Assembly: GCA_039818165.1 (NCBI GenBank)
Contig: JBCBUL010000042.1
Coordinates: 1 to 14,849, forward strand
Length of the DNA: 14,849 nt
Direction of reading: 5' to 3'
Source of the DNA: UBA5336 sp039818165
Lineage (GTDB): Bacteria; Pseudomonadota; Alphaproteobacteria; Caulobacterales; Hyphomonadaceae
In this document: piece after piece, positions 1 to 6,741 of the stretch
How positions within the stretch are numbered: position 1 is the first letter of the stretch
Layout: every line of letters starts with the position of its first letter
Notes under the pieces: generated by a model
Database searches by the model: none
What the model was told of the DNA's origin: nothing
What the model saw: the letters and a program-made list of their open reading frames with translations, nothing else
Position numbers and translations under genes: made by a program

Positions 1-144
1 ATCCTCGCCCAGCGGCACCTCTTCCGGCATCCAGTGGACTTGCTGCTGCTTCTTCCAGAACTCATGGGCCCACGGATAGCGAAATGGCTTGTAAGCGTGG
101 GATGGGGTCAGGAGACCGGGAATGTTTGCGTTGCCGTCGGCCAT
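1..144 (-). CDS. nrdB: Ribonucleoside-diphosphate reductase beta subunit, N-terminal fragment (cut by window edge)
   Basis: Class Ia ribonucleotide reductase small subunit, which houses the diiron-tyrosyl radical centre and with NrdA converts ribonucleoside diphosphates to deoxyribonucleotides in the cytoplasm. Only the first 48 residues are present; the gene runs off the left edge. The fragment contains the characteristic segments KPFRYPWAHEFW (residues 19-30) and HWMPEEVPLGED (37-48), which mark the N terminus of this family; the iron ligands and radical tyrosine lie outside the window. The ATG at 144 is preferred because GGAG lies 6 bases upstream; in-frame ATGs at 156 and 171 would add 4 or 9 residues. 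Two NrdR-like boxes sit just upstream, consistent with nucleotide-pool control. The identification rests on recalled family sequence, not on a search. Confidence 0.88.
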   Translation of the reverse strand, partial: MADGNANIPGLLTPSHAYKPFRYPWAHEFWKKQQQVHWMPEEVPLGED

Positions 145-175
145 AGGGCGCTCCATCGAACTCTTTTGCATCGAA

Positions 176-223
176 TACCCAGATATAGTGCGCCGCATCG
201 TGAAAGCACGCAAGATATATGAT
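176..223 (-). promoter_or_regulatory. Tandem NrdR-like boxes upstream of nrdB
   Basis: Read on the minus strand, two 16-base segments resemble the NrdR box consensus acaCwAtATaTwGtgt: atcatatatcttgcgt (223 to 208) and gcactatatctgggta (191 to 176). By eye each matches about 11 of 16 positions. Their centres are 32 bp apart, about three helical turns, which is the tandem arrangement typical of NrdR sites. They cover a plausible promoter for nrdB (TTGCGT as -35 in the first box, CTATAT as -10 in the second, with a long 19-base spacer). NrdR is the ATP/dATP-sensing repressor of ribonucleotide reductase genes. The gap from 145 to 311 holds nothing else that I can support. Confidence 0.55.
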
Positions 224-311
224 TAGTGGCTGCGTCACTTCCTCACAGAATTGATCCGCGTTGGGAGTTTCTTAACCGCTTCGGAGCGCTTCGATTCGGT
301 TCTGACCGCCG

Positions 312-1109
312 TCAAAACCACATGAAGACTATAGCGCCCACAATTCCGAGCACCATGAAGGCGGTCAGCGCGCAGAGCAACACGATCACTCCCCAACTGA
401 GCACCGAAGACGAAGACTTTTGTGCGATGTTGTAGAGTTCCAACCCAGCCAGCGGGATCAAATAACTCCCGAACGTCAATGCGATATCGGCGGGGCCTGA
501 CATTGTCTGATTCATACCGACAGGCCCCTGATTGAGCAGAATCCACCCCATCATTCCGACGCGCAGAAACCAGACCCCATTCGCCACCATGAACAGTCGC
601 ATGGCCCAACGTTGGTGATCGGCAATGCGCCGCGCCACGGCAAAGCGGATCGTATAAGCCCCGAAAAGCAGGATGAGGATGCCGTTGAGGGACACCGAAA
701 TAGCCGCCGGCAGGGAGAGATAGGAGCCTCTCACCCAGGTCAGCCAGAGCCCTCCGAGCGCGAGATAGAACGCAACCAGCAAGAACACGCGCCCACTCCA
801 ACGATGAAGCACGCGAGCACGGCTTCTCAAGGCAGGCATCAGTTGCAACAGGCCTGCACCTGTCATCACTGCTGCGAGCAGAACATGGCCAATAAACATG
901 ATATTGCCGGTGGCATCGCCTGCCTCAAAACCGGTAATTTTGGGTTTGTCGTTCCAGCCGGCAAAATCTCCAAACAGGGTTCGGGTGCCGTAGAATGACA
1001 GAATGAAAATGATGAAAGCGATCTGGCCAATCGCGGCAAAGGTGAACCATGTCGCCCCTAGAGTTTTGTAGCTGGTGCTCCAGGTGATCAAAGGTTTCGC
1101 GTTCGACAT
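312..1109 (-). CDS. DUF2306-family integral membrane protein
   Basis: A 265-residue predicted inner-membrane protein with about seven hydrophobic helices. It carries DUF2306 hallmarks: a helix with H-x-LLAAVMTGAGLLQLMP followed by LRSRARVLHRWSGRV, and later a DHQRWAMRLF segment. These conserved histidine/arginine motifs between helices resemble haem-binding membrane cytochromes, but no biochemical role is established that I know of. The ATG at 1109 is chosen because GAAAGG lies about 8 bases upstream; a TTG at 1124 would add five residues. The gene is divergent from an AraC-type regulator, and the space between them has an inverted repeat, so control by that neighbour is likely. Family assignment is by motif recognition; function is unknown. 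Confidence 0.8.
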   Translation of the reverse strand: MSNAKPLITWSTSYKTLGATWFTFAAIGQIAFIIFILSFYGTRTLFGDFAGWNDKPKITGFEAGDATGNIMFIGHVLLAAVMTGAGLLQLMPALRSRARVLHRWSGRVFLLVAFYLALGGLWLTWVRGSYLSLPAAISVSLNGILILLFGAYTIRFAVARRIADHQRWAMRLFMVANGVWFLRVGMMGWILLNQGPVGMNQTMSGPADIALTFGSYLIPLAGLELYNIAQKSSSSVLSWGVIVLLCALTAFMVLGIVGAIVFMWF

Positions 1110-1139
1110 TTCCGGGCCTTTCAAGAACGGTGACCCGCT

Positions 1140-1162
1140 TCAAAGGCATCAGACTCCTTTGA
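1140..1162. promoter_or_regulatory. Inverted repeat TCAAAGG-N9-CCTTTGA between divergent genes
   Basis: A perfect 7-bp inverted repeat with a 9-base spacer lies 30 bases before the DUF2306 start and 73 bases before the AraC-type start. Because both flanking genes point away from it, it cannot be a terminator for either; an operator is the simplest reading. Whether the adjacent AraC-type protein or something else binds it is inference. AraC proteins usually prefer direct repeats, so a different regulator is also possible. Confidence 0.4.
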
Positions 1163-1235
1163 CCGTCTTGCCGATTTGGAAATCAGCTAGATTTTTTCCG
1201 GGGCCATCGCGTCGACACGGTGGCGTAGTCGCATT

Positions 1236-2255
1236 ATGTTATTCGATATGACGACAGCAGGTTTGAACTGGCGAACGGCGCTGGGCGCCCAACGGAAGCG
1301 TAAGGCACCACTGCCTTCACCACTGACCCTTTATTGGCTTGGCTTTAGCGTCTCGTCAGCCGCCTACATTTTACACGTCCTCCTAGGCAATAACCTGCCC
1401 ATGATTAGCACAACATTGGCCGTCATTGGCCTCGCGCCGTGTGGGATGGCCTGGCTATATTCGCGTGCACTGTTTCGCGCCGGAGCAGAGAATGAGACCT
1501 GGCCCCACGCCCTCGTGGCAGCTCTTTATGGTCTAGGCTTGCTGTTCATGGTGTTCCCGGGAGCCAGCTCCCACGGATTGATGGGGTATCTCGCCAGCGT
1601 CTACCATCTTCTCTCGTCTGCAATGTTGTTGTTGACGCTGTTGGAACCGCTGGACGGCCTCAGCAAGTCTCAGAAAGATCGACGGTTCCGGATCATCTTT
1701 GCGGTCGGATACACAGCTATTCTGGGGACAGGTTTTGTCGTTGCCTTGCCAGAAATGGAAATGGTGCGCGAACCGGCGCGGGCCGTTCTCGCCAGCACAG
1801 CGCTCATCGGCACGACCATCGCCCTCCACTTCCGGTCCGCTCATCCTTTGGAGCGCCGTGCCCGCAAGCCCGAGCGCATGCAACCAATTGGCGAGCATGC
1901 CGACCTCGCCATCCGATTGAATGAAGCACTGCACCGCAAGCAAGTGTATCTGGATCCGGAGCTGAAAGTCGCAGATCTCGCCCAGCTTCTCGGAACGGCG
2001 GAATACAAGCTGAGCCAGTGCATCACCGGAGAGTTGGGCTTCAACAATTTCAATCAGCTCGTAAACAGCTATCGGATCTCTGAAGCCAAACGACGTTTTT
2101 CCGACGCCCAGTTTGACACGCTGCCCATTCTGACGATTGCGATGGATTGCGGATTTGCATCCATCGGCCCGTTCAATCGCGCCTTCAAGGCCGATATGGG
2201 GGTGACACCCAGCGCGTTCAGATCACGATCGAAAGCGCTGAGGACAAAAGCCTAG
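1236..2255 (+). CDS. Membrane-anchored AraC-family transcriptional regulator
   Basis: A 339-residue protein with about six hydrophobic segments in the first 200 residues (roughly 29-50, 57-80, 87-105, 115-135, 148-168, 182-198), then a charged linker and a C-terminal AraC-type DNA-binding domain (about 225-335). The DNA-binding part shows the two-helix-turn-helix layout: LKVADLAQLLGTAEYKLSQCI, then an FNNFNQLVNSYRISEAKRRF connector, then ILTIAMDCGFASIGPFNRAFK and GVTPSAFR. Regulators of this class have a multi-pass sensor domain whose ligand is generally unknown. No clear Shine-Dalgarno precedes the ATG at 1236; the in-frame ATG at 1248 is an alternative, and a stop at 1188 limits any extension. 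It diverges from the DUF2306 gene, its likely target. Its stop codon overlaps the stop of the convergent regA. Confidence 0.82.
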   Translation: MLFDMTTAGLNWRTALGAQRKRKAPLPSPLTLYWLGFSVSSAAYILHVLLGNNLPMISTTLAVIGLAPCGMAWLYSRALFRAGAENETWPHALVAALYGLGLLFMVFPGASSHGLMGYLASVYHLLSSAMLLLTLLEPLDGLSKSQKDRRFRIIFAVGYTAILGTGFVVALPEMEMVREPARAVLASTALIGTTIALHFRSAHPLERRARKPERMQPIGEHADLAIRLNEALHRKQVYLDPELKVADLAQLLGTAEYKLSQCITGELGFNNFNQLVNSYRISEAKRRFSDAQFDTLPILTIAMDCGFASIGPFNRAFKADMGVTPSAFRSRSKALRTKA

Positions 2256-2842
2256 CGCGGCGCGCGTTTCGCAAGAATGCGCTGTAGGGTGCGCCGGTGC
2301 ATGTTCAGCCGCCGGGCCGTCTCTGAAACATTGTGATTACACAGTTCATAGACCCGTTGAATGTGTTCCCAGCGCACGCGGTCTGCCGACATGGGATTGT
2401 CTGGTGGAGCAGGCTTTTCGTCAGGTCGGGCCGTCAATGCCTTTACAATATCTTCCACATCTGCCGGCTTTGCCAGATAGTCCACGGCGCCAGCTTTCAC
2501 AGCGGCTACGGCCGTGGCGATCGCGCCATATCCTGTCAGGATCACGGCACGCGCATCCGGGCGGTATTCCTGCAGAACCTGCACAACATCCAGGCCCGAT
2601 CCGTCATCCAGGCGCAGGTCGAGCACTGCAAATGCGGGCGGGTTCAGACGCGCAATATCCTTGGCTTCGCTAGCAGAAGAGACTGCTGACACCAGAAAGC
2701 CCCGCTGGGTGAGGGCGCGGGCGAGGCGCTGCAGGAAGGGGCCGTCATCGTCAAGGACGAGGCAAGTGCGGTCTTCCACATCCTTGAGAGACTCATGGAG
2801 TGTAACGGTCACGGGGCGGTCGGTACGAGTAATCTCTGTCAT
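2252..2842 (-). CDS. regA: Redox response regulator RegA/ActR/PrrA
   Basis: A 196-residue two-component response regulator of the RegA/ActR/PrrA family, which in alphaproteobacteria controls respiration, carbon and nitrogen fixation and other redox-responsive genes. The receiver domain (about 26-135) has the acidic cluster D31-D33, the phospho-acceptor D75 in VLDLRLDDGSGLD, T103 and K125 in DYLAKP. A proline-rich linker (about 139-152) leads to a Fis-type helix-turn-helix at 160-194 with the highly conserved run ETARRLNMHRRTLQRIL. Length and layout match the family. It follows regB by 7 bases, so the pair is probably one transcript. No clear ribosome binding site precedes the ATG, so coupled translation from regB is plausible. 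Its TAG shares bases with the TAG of the convergent AraC-type gene. Confidence 0.93.
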   Translation of the reverse strand: MTEITRTDRPVTVTLHESLKDVEDRTCLVLDDDGPFLQRLARALTQRGFLVSAVSSASEAKDIARLNPPAFAVLDLRLDDGSGLDVVQVLQEYRPDARAVILTGYGAIATAVAAVKAGAVDYLAKPADVEDIVKALTARPDEKPAPPDNPMSADRVRWEHIQRVYELCNHNVSETARRLNMHRRTLQRILAKRAPR

Positions 2843-2849
2843 AGATCAA

Positions 2850-4229
2850 TTATATAAGTTGATTTTCCGGCGCTTCCAATCTGGAGCGCGGCCAAAGGGC
2901 TTGGACAACCGCTCCCTGGCGCGGCGGTGTTCGGTTTCGGGTGGCGACGCGCCCGCCGCTCTGTTCGATAAGCGTCTTTGCAATGAAGAAGCCAAGCCCC
3001 ATGTCGCCGCCGCCTTTTTGCGCTTCGCCCCGTTGGGAGACATAGGGCTCTCCGAGTTTCGGGAGCACTTCGGGCGCGAAGCCCGGGCCGTCATCGCTGA
3101 TCGTCACGATGATGTGCTCCCCGGTCCAGCTGATACGGGCATTGACGGCCGATTGGGCGAAGCTAACGGCGTTTTCGATGAAAGCGCTTAGCGCGTGGAG
3201 CGCCTCAGGGCTGCGGCGTAAGGTTGGGGCGGTTTCCTCTCCGCCATCACCCGGCGATGCGCTGACATTGAGGGCAACGCCGAGGCCGCGATAGGGCTCT
3301 GCAGCTTCGTCCAAAAGGGATCGAACTGGCATGCGCGCATGGACGATATCGCTCGCCTCGCGCGCCTCACCGAGCTGTTTCAGGATGCTGCGACACCGCT
3401 CGGCTTGTTCTGCAACCAGGGTTGCGTCTTCCGCCAGCGGATCATCCGGCGGCACCTGGGCGGCCATTTCCCTTGCGACGAGGTGGATCGTGGCGAGCGG
3501 TGTGCCGAGCTCGTGGGCCGTCATGGCGGACATGGCCCCAATGGCCGACAGCCTTTGCTCCCGGGCCATGACGACCGATGCCGCATCCAGTGCGCGCACA
3601 AGCCGCGCCTCATCCTGGCTCACCCGTAGGGCGGAGACGGCAAAAAAGCTGAGCCCCGTCGCCAGGGCCACCAGGTGCCCATACTTGAACAGGGCGGGAA
3701 GATCCGGCGGGGCGGCACCAGACCAGGGCAACGGCCAAGACAAGAGGATCATGGCGCTGGCCAACACCATGGCCAGCACGGCAAGCAGCGCAGCCTCATG
3801 GGGCCGCAGGATCAATGCGGCAACCGTCACAGGCGCCACAAGCAGAAGCAGGAAGGGATTGGTCAGCCCGCCGGTAAGCGCAATGAGCGCAGCAAGCTGG
3901 AATATGTCGAAGGCGAGGTTCAGGCCCGCTTCCCAATCGCGCACCAGACGCTGGCTCGGCAGGAACAGGGTTAGCAACACGTTCAGCCAGGCCGATGCGG
4001 CGATGACGGCCAGGCAAGCGCTGAGCGGCAGGGAAAAGCCGAGCCCGAAATAGACAAACAGGACGGCGGCGGTCTGTCCGGCCACGGCCATCCAGCGCAG
4101 GGCGATGAACGTGCGCATACGAGTACGCCCCAGGGCCGATTGCGCGCTGCCCAGTCCTTCTGGCGTCAAGGCAAACAGGGTCTCATTCAGGCCCGACTGG
4201 CTTTCTTTAGCGAGGTCTTCCATGAGCAT
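2850..4229 (-). CDS. regB: Redox sensor histidine kinase RegB/ActS/PrrB
   Basis: A 459-residue membrane histidine kinase, cognate to the adjacent RegA-type regulator. Residues about 40-200 form six hydrophobic helices. The loop motif GGLTNPF (120-126) is the ubiquinone-sensing signature of RegB. The H-box MTAHELGTPLATI places the phosphorylated histidine at residue 239. Cys279 in ERCRSIL matches the redox-active cysteine region of RegB. The catalytic domain has the N box (IENAV, N353), DDGPG (379-383) and GLGFF (411-415). All key residues are present. Start is uncertain: ATG at 4229 is used, with ATG at 4223 and TTG at 4241 as alternatives and no strong Shine-Dalgarno at any. The gene diverges from the Sco gene, a partnership seen in other regB/senC loci. 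Confidence 0.93.
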   Translation of the reverse strand: MLMEDLAKESQSGLNETLFALTPEGLGSAQSALGRTRMRTFIALRWMAVAGQTAAVLFVYFGLGFSLPLSACLAVIAASAWLNVLLTLFLPSQRLVRDWEAGLNLAFDIFQLAALIALTGGLTNPFLLLLVAPVTVAALILRPHEAALLAVLAMVLASAMILLSWPLPWSGAAPPDLPALFKYGHLVALATGLSFFAVSALRVSQDEARLVRALDAASVVMAREQRLSAIGAMSAMTAHELGTPLATIHLVAREMAAQVPPDDPLAEDATLVAEQAERCRSILKQLGEAREASDIVHARMPVRSLLDEAAEPYRGLGVALNVSASPGDGGEETAPTLRRSPEALHALSAFIENAVSFAQSAVNARISWTGEHIIVTISDDGPGFAPEVLPKLGEPYVSQRGEAQKGGGDMGLGFFIAKTLIEQSGGRVATRNRTPPRQGAVVQALWPRSRLEAPENQLI

Positions 4230-4286
4230 ACTGTGTGGCAAGCCGCCGCCTGTGCAAAGGGGGGTGTGCAGGCATATCTAAACCCT
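4230..4286. promoter_or_regulatory. Divergent regB/sco promoter region
   Basis: Only 57 bases separate the two start codons, so both promoters must overlap here. On the plus strand TATCTA at 4275-4280 could be a -10 element; that would put transcription start at or next to the Sco ATG at 4287, which also lacks a Shine-Dalgarno sequence, so a leaderless sco transcript is possible. No convincing -35 element is seen. Self-control by RegA is plausible from the family, but I cannot identify a RegA site by eye. Confidence 0.35.
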
Positions 4287-4892
4287 ATGAAAACTGCCCT
4301 GCTCCCTGTTGTGATCGCTGCGCTCGCGGCGTGTTCTCCGCCCGGCGCCGAACCGACAGGCGGAGGGGCACAGGCGGGGTGTATGACGCGGGCCTATGCA
4401 GATATTGGCGGCCCGATCAGCCTGGTTGACCAAACCGGCGCCGATGTCACCGAAGCGGACTTCAAAGGCACGCCGACACTGGTCTTTTTCGGCTTCACCT
4501 ACTGCCCTGATATTTGCCCCATGACGCTCTACACGATGGGTCAGGCGATGGACTTGTTGCCAGAGGGCACAACGCGACCGCGCACCGTTCTGATCTCAGT
4601 TGACCCTGAACGAGACACGCCCGAAGCGCTCGCGACATATCTGTCGAACGCCGCATTCCCGGCAGGATCCGTGGGCCTGACCGGAACACCTGAGCAGATC
4701 AAGGCCGCGGCCGACGTGTTCAAGGCGGGGTATGAGCGGATCGAGACGCCTGACAGTTTGGCGGGCTATACGATGGACCACACCTCACTCGTCTACTTAA
4801 TGGACGAGGACTGGTCCCTGAAGACCTTCTTCACGCACCAAACCGATGCGAATGCCATGGCTCAGTGCCTGGCGGCACATTTGGACGGCTAG
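4287..4892 (+). CDS. Sco1/SenC/PrrC-family copper lipoprotein
   Basis: A 201-residue Sco-family protein with a thioredoxin-like fold that delivers copper to, or maintains thiols of, the CuA site of cytochrome c oxidase. The N terminus has a hydrophobic signal ending in LAAC, with Cys16 as probable lipid-modified cysteine, which anchors it to the membrane facing the periplasm. The copper-binding set is complete: C73 and C77 in TYCPDICP and H165 in YTMDHTSL. The SVDPERDTPE segment (104-113) is also typical. The ATG at 4287 is chosen because it gives a proper lipoprotein signal; an upstream in-frame extension would overlap regB. The gene diverges from regB, as in the regB-senC pairing known from phototrophic relatives. 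It converges on imuA with a gap of 9 bases and no visible terminator. Confidence 0.92.
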   Translation: MKTALLPVVIAALAACSPPGAEPTGGGAQAGCMTRAYADIGGPISLVDQTGADVTEADFKGTPTLVFFGFTYCPDICPMTLYTMGQAMDLLPEGTTRPRTVLISVDPERDTPEALATYLSNAAFPAGSVGLTGTPEQIKAAADVFKAGYERIETPDSLAGYTMDHTSLVYLMDEDWSLKTFFTHQTDANAMAQCLAAHLDG

Positions 4893-4901
4893 CCCTCTTC
4901 C

Positions 4902-5642
4902 TCAACCTGTACGGCGGAGCCCATCCTGGAGCGGATGGGCGCTGGGACTCGCTGGTCGGGCTCCCAATTCGCCCGCCAGATGCAGGGTTTTCGTTTCATC
5001 GTTGAACTCTAGTGTGTAGCGCCGACCGATGGCTTCGGGCGCCGTGCGCGAACGCTCCAGCTCTGCATCCCATCGAGGCCATCCGAGCCCGCGCGGGTTC
5101 AGCCGATTGGGCGCAGAGGGCCTGGCCTGAATGCGCCAGCGGGCCTGGGCGGCGGTCGCACCGCTTCGGTCATACCCCGGCAAGAGGATAACAGGCGTGC
5201 CCCGGGCCTGGCTGGCCAGGGTCAGGCGCCGGCTAGCGGTGAAATCGACCTCGCCACATTCGGCTATCACGCAGGCCACGGCAGAGGAGGTGATGGCCTC
5301 TTCCACGGCCCAGAGAACCTCGGCCGGCTTTCTGGCGCGAACAAAGAGGAAGCGGTCCGGCGAAGCCCCAAGACTTGCCAGCCCCCAGGCTGATATCCCG
5401 CCTCCATCAAGGGTGCCCTGGACCCTCGAGATCCAGGCAAACGCCCCGGATTTGGCCGCTGAGAGGCCGGTAGCGAGGGCAAACCCCACCGCCGCCGGCC
5501 CGTCCCCATACTCCCTGGCGCACACTTCGTGCACGCCCGTGCGTCCCAGGCCATGGGGAAAGCGCTCACCTGCCACATCGCCGGATCCGGCGCTGCGTCC
5601 CATGCGGGAAAAGTCCACCAGTTTGAGCGCCGTCTTATCCAT
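4902..5642 (-). CDS. imuA: ImuA-type SOS mutagenesis protein
   Basis: A 246-residue RecA/SulA-like protein of the ImuA family, which acts with ImuB and the error-prone polymerase DnaE2 in damage-induced mutagenesis. Recognisable features are the GLGRTGVHEV segment near residues 31-40 and the central FLFVRARKPAEVLWAVEEAI region, both standard in ImuA; the C-terminal half has many Arg/Trp residues (for example WRIQARPSAPN) as in relatives. The ATG at 5642 is preferred because GAGG lies 5 bases upstream; a GTG two codons earlier overlaps that signal. A LexA-type box covers the promoter. The expected partners imuB and dnaE2 are not adjacent: the next gene downstream is the convergent sco. Length is ordinary for the family, so it appears intact. 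Confidence 0.85.
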   Translation of the reverse strand: MDKTALKLVDFSRMGRSAGSGDVAGERFPHGLGRTGVHEVCAREYGDGPAAVGFALATGLSAAKSGAFAWISRVQGTLDGGGISAWGLASLGASPDRFLFVRARKPAEVLWAVEEAITSSAVACVIAECGEVDFTASRRLTLASQARGTPVILLPGYDRSGATAAQARWRIQARPSAPNRLNPRGLGWPRWDAELERSRTAPEAIGRRYTLEFNDETKTLHLAGELGARPASPSAHPLQDGLRRTG

Positions 5643-5655
5643 GCCCACCTCGCTT

Positions 5656-5689
5656 GTTCTATATTTGTTCCAGGTACAAAAAGAGTCAA
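5656..5689 (-). promoter_or_regulatory. SOS (LexA) box and promoter of imuA
   Basis: The plus strand shows GTTC at 5656-5659 and GTTC at 5667-5670, separated by exactly 7 bases: the GTTC-N7-GTTC LexA site of alphaproteobacteria. On the minus strand a promoter fits over it: TTGACT (5689 to 5684) as -35 and AAATAT (5666 to 5661) as -10 with a 17-base spacer. The LexA site therefore covers the -10 element and should block polymerase until DNA damage. It lies 14 bases before the imuA ATG. Confidence 0.85.
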
Positions 5690-5721
5690 CCGGCGGGTGG
5701 CTCTCTTGGGCAGAATTTTAA

Positions 5722-6741
5722 TCAGAGGGCGTCGAAGGCTGCGTCTATGTCTTCAGGCCGGGTCGACCAAGCACAGACAAAGCGGTATCCACCGCCCGGC
5801 CAGGGATAGAACTTCCATCCGGCATCGCTCAGTTTCGCTGCCAGTTCTGATGGCAAATGCGCGAAGACCTCATTGCCCTGCACCGGGGTGATGAGCGCTG
5901 CGCCGGGAAACGCCAAGATGCGCTGGGACAAGGCTTGCGCCATGGAATTGGCGTGGGTTGCAAGGCTCAGCCACAGATCATCTTCCAGCAATGCTACGCC
6001 CTGGGCCGAGACATAGCGCAGCTTGGGCGGCATGTGCCCGGACCGCTTGGCGCGCGCCTTCAGTGCCATCAGCGTCTCCTCCGCCGCACCGAAAAAGACG
6101 ATGATCTCACAGCCCATAGCGCCCGTCTTGGTCAGGCCCAAGGTCAAAACATCAATGCCTGCTTTCCAGCTCAATTCCGCCGGGCTCACCCCAAGATTCG
6201 CCAATGCGTTGGCAAACCGGGCCCCGTCCAGATGAACGCTCAGGCCTTTTTGGTGGGCAAGATCAGCCAGGGTGCGCAGCTCACCGGGCGTGTAAGTCGT
6301 GCCCCACTCGGTGAGATTGGTCAGCGACAAAGCCGCCGGTGGGACAACATGCACGAAGCCTTCATCCACCGTATCCAGATGCGCGCTGAGCGTTTCCGGC
6401 GCGATCTTGCCGTCATTGCCGGGCAGCAGATCAAGTTTTGCTCCACCCGTGAAGAATTCCGGCGCGCCGCGCTCATCCTGCTCGATATGGGCATCGACGT
6501 GGCAGAGGATGGAATGGGTCGGCGGGCAGATACAGGACAGCGCCAGAGCATTGGCCGCCGTGCCGGAGGCAGTGGGCCAGATCGCCAGATCGTCGGTCTC
6601 GAAGAGGGATTTCAGCCGCGCTTCGAGCGCAAGCGTCATCGCATCGGCGCCATAACTGCCCGCCTGGCCTTCATTGGCCTTTGCGAGGGCCTCGATCACC
6701 GCCGGGTGGGCCGGCGCCGATGTGTCGGACGAGAAATCCAT
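5722..6741 (-). CDS. Low-specificity L-threonine aldolase family protein (PLP-dependent)
   Basis: A 339-residue fold-type I PLP enzyme that would cleave L-threonine or L-allo-threonine to glycine and acetaldehyde in the cytosol. Family marks include SSDTSAPAHP at the N terminus, SGTAANALAL (59-68) for phosphate binding, the HVDAHIEQDERGAPEFF segment (81-97), LDGARFANAL (171-180) with D172 facing the PLP ring nitrogen, and the Schiff-base lysine K205 in LGLTKTGAMG. Length suits the family. The ATG at 6741 is chosen because it overlaps the TGA of the upstream SDR gene by one base (TGATG), which implies coupled translation; an open frame further upstream merely reads through the SDR gene. It is the last gene of the minus-strand run. 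Exact substrate stereochemistry cannot be judged from sequence. Confidence 0.85.
   Translation of the reverse strand: MDFSSDTSAPAHPAVIEALAKANEGQAGSYGADAMTLALEARLKSLFETDDLAIWPTASGTAANALALSCICPPTHSILCHVDAHIEQDERGAPEFFTGGAKLDLLPGNDGKIAPETLSAHLDTVDEGFVHVVPPAALSLTNLTEWGTTYTPGELRTLADLAHQKGLSVHLDGARFANALANLGVSPAELSWKAGIDVLTLGLTKTGAMGCEIIVFFGAAEETLMALKARAKRSGHMPPKLRYVSAQGVALLEDDLWLSLATHANSMAQALSQRILAFPGAALITPVQGNEVFAHLPSELAAKLSDAGWKFYPWPGGGYRFVCAWSTRPEDIDAAFDAL

Noticed and set aside
238..311. Terminator hairpin after the DUF2306 gene (AACCG ... CGGTT)
   Set aside because: Short stem with a large mispaired interior and only a broken A/T tail; not better than chance.
235..801. Minus-strand open frame overlapping the DUF2306 gene in another frame
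   Set aside because: The DUF2306 frame has the family motifs and helices; this one has neither and is a frame shadow.
3331..4053. Plus-strand open frame (240 codons) opposite regB
   Set aside because: Ser/Ala/Arg-rich low-complexity translation antisense to a complete histidine kinase; no independent start signal.
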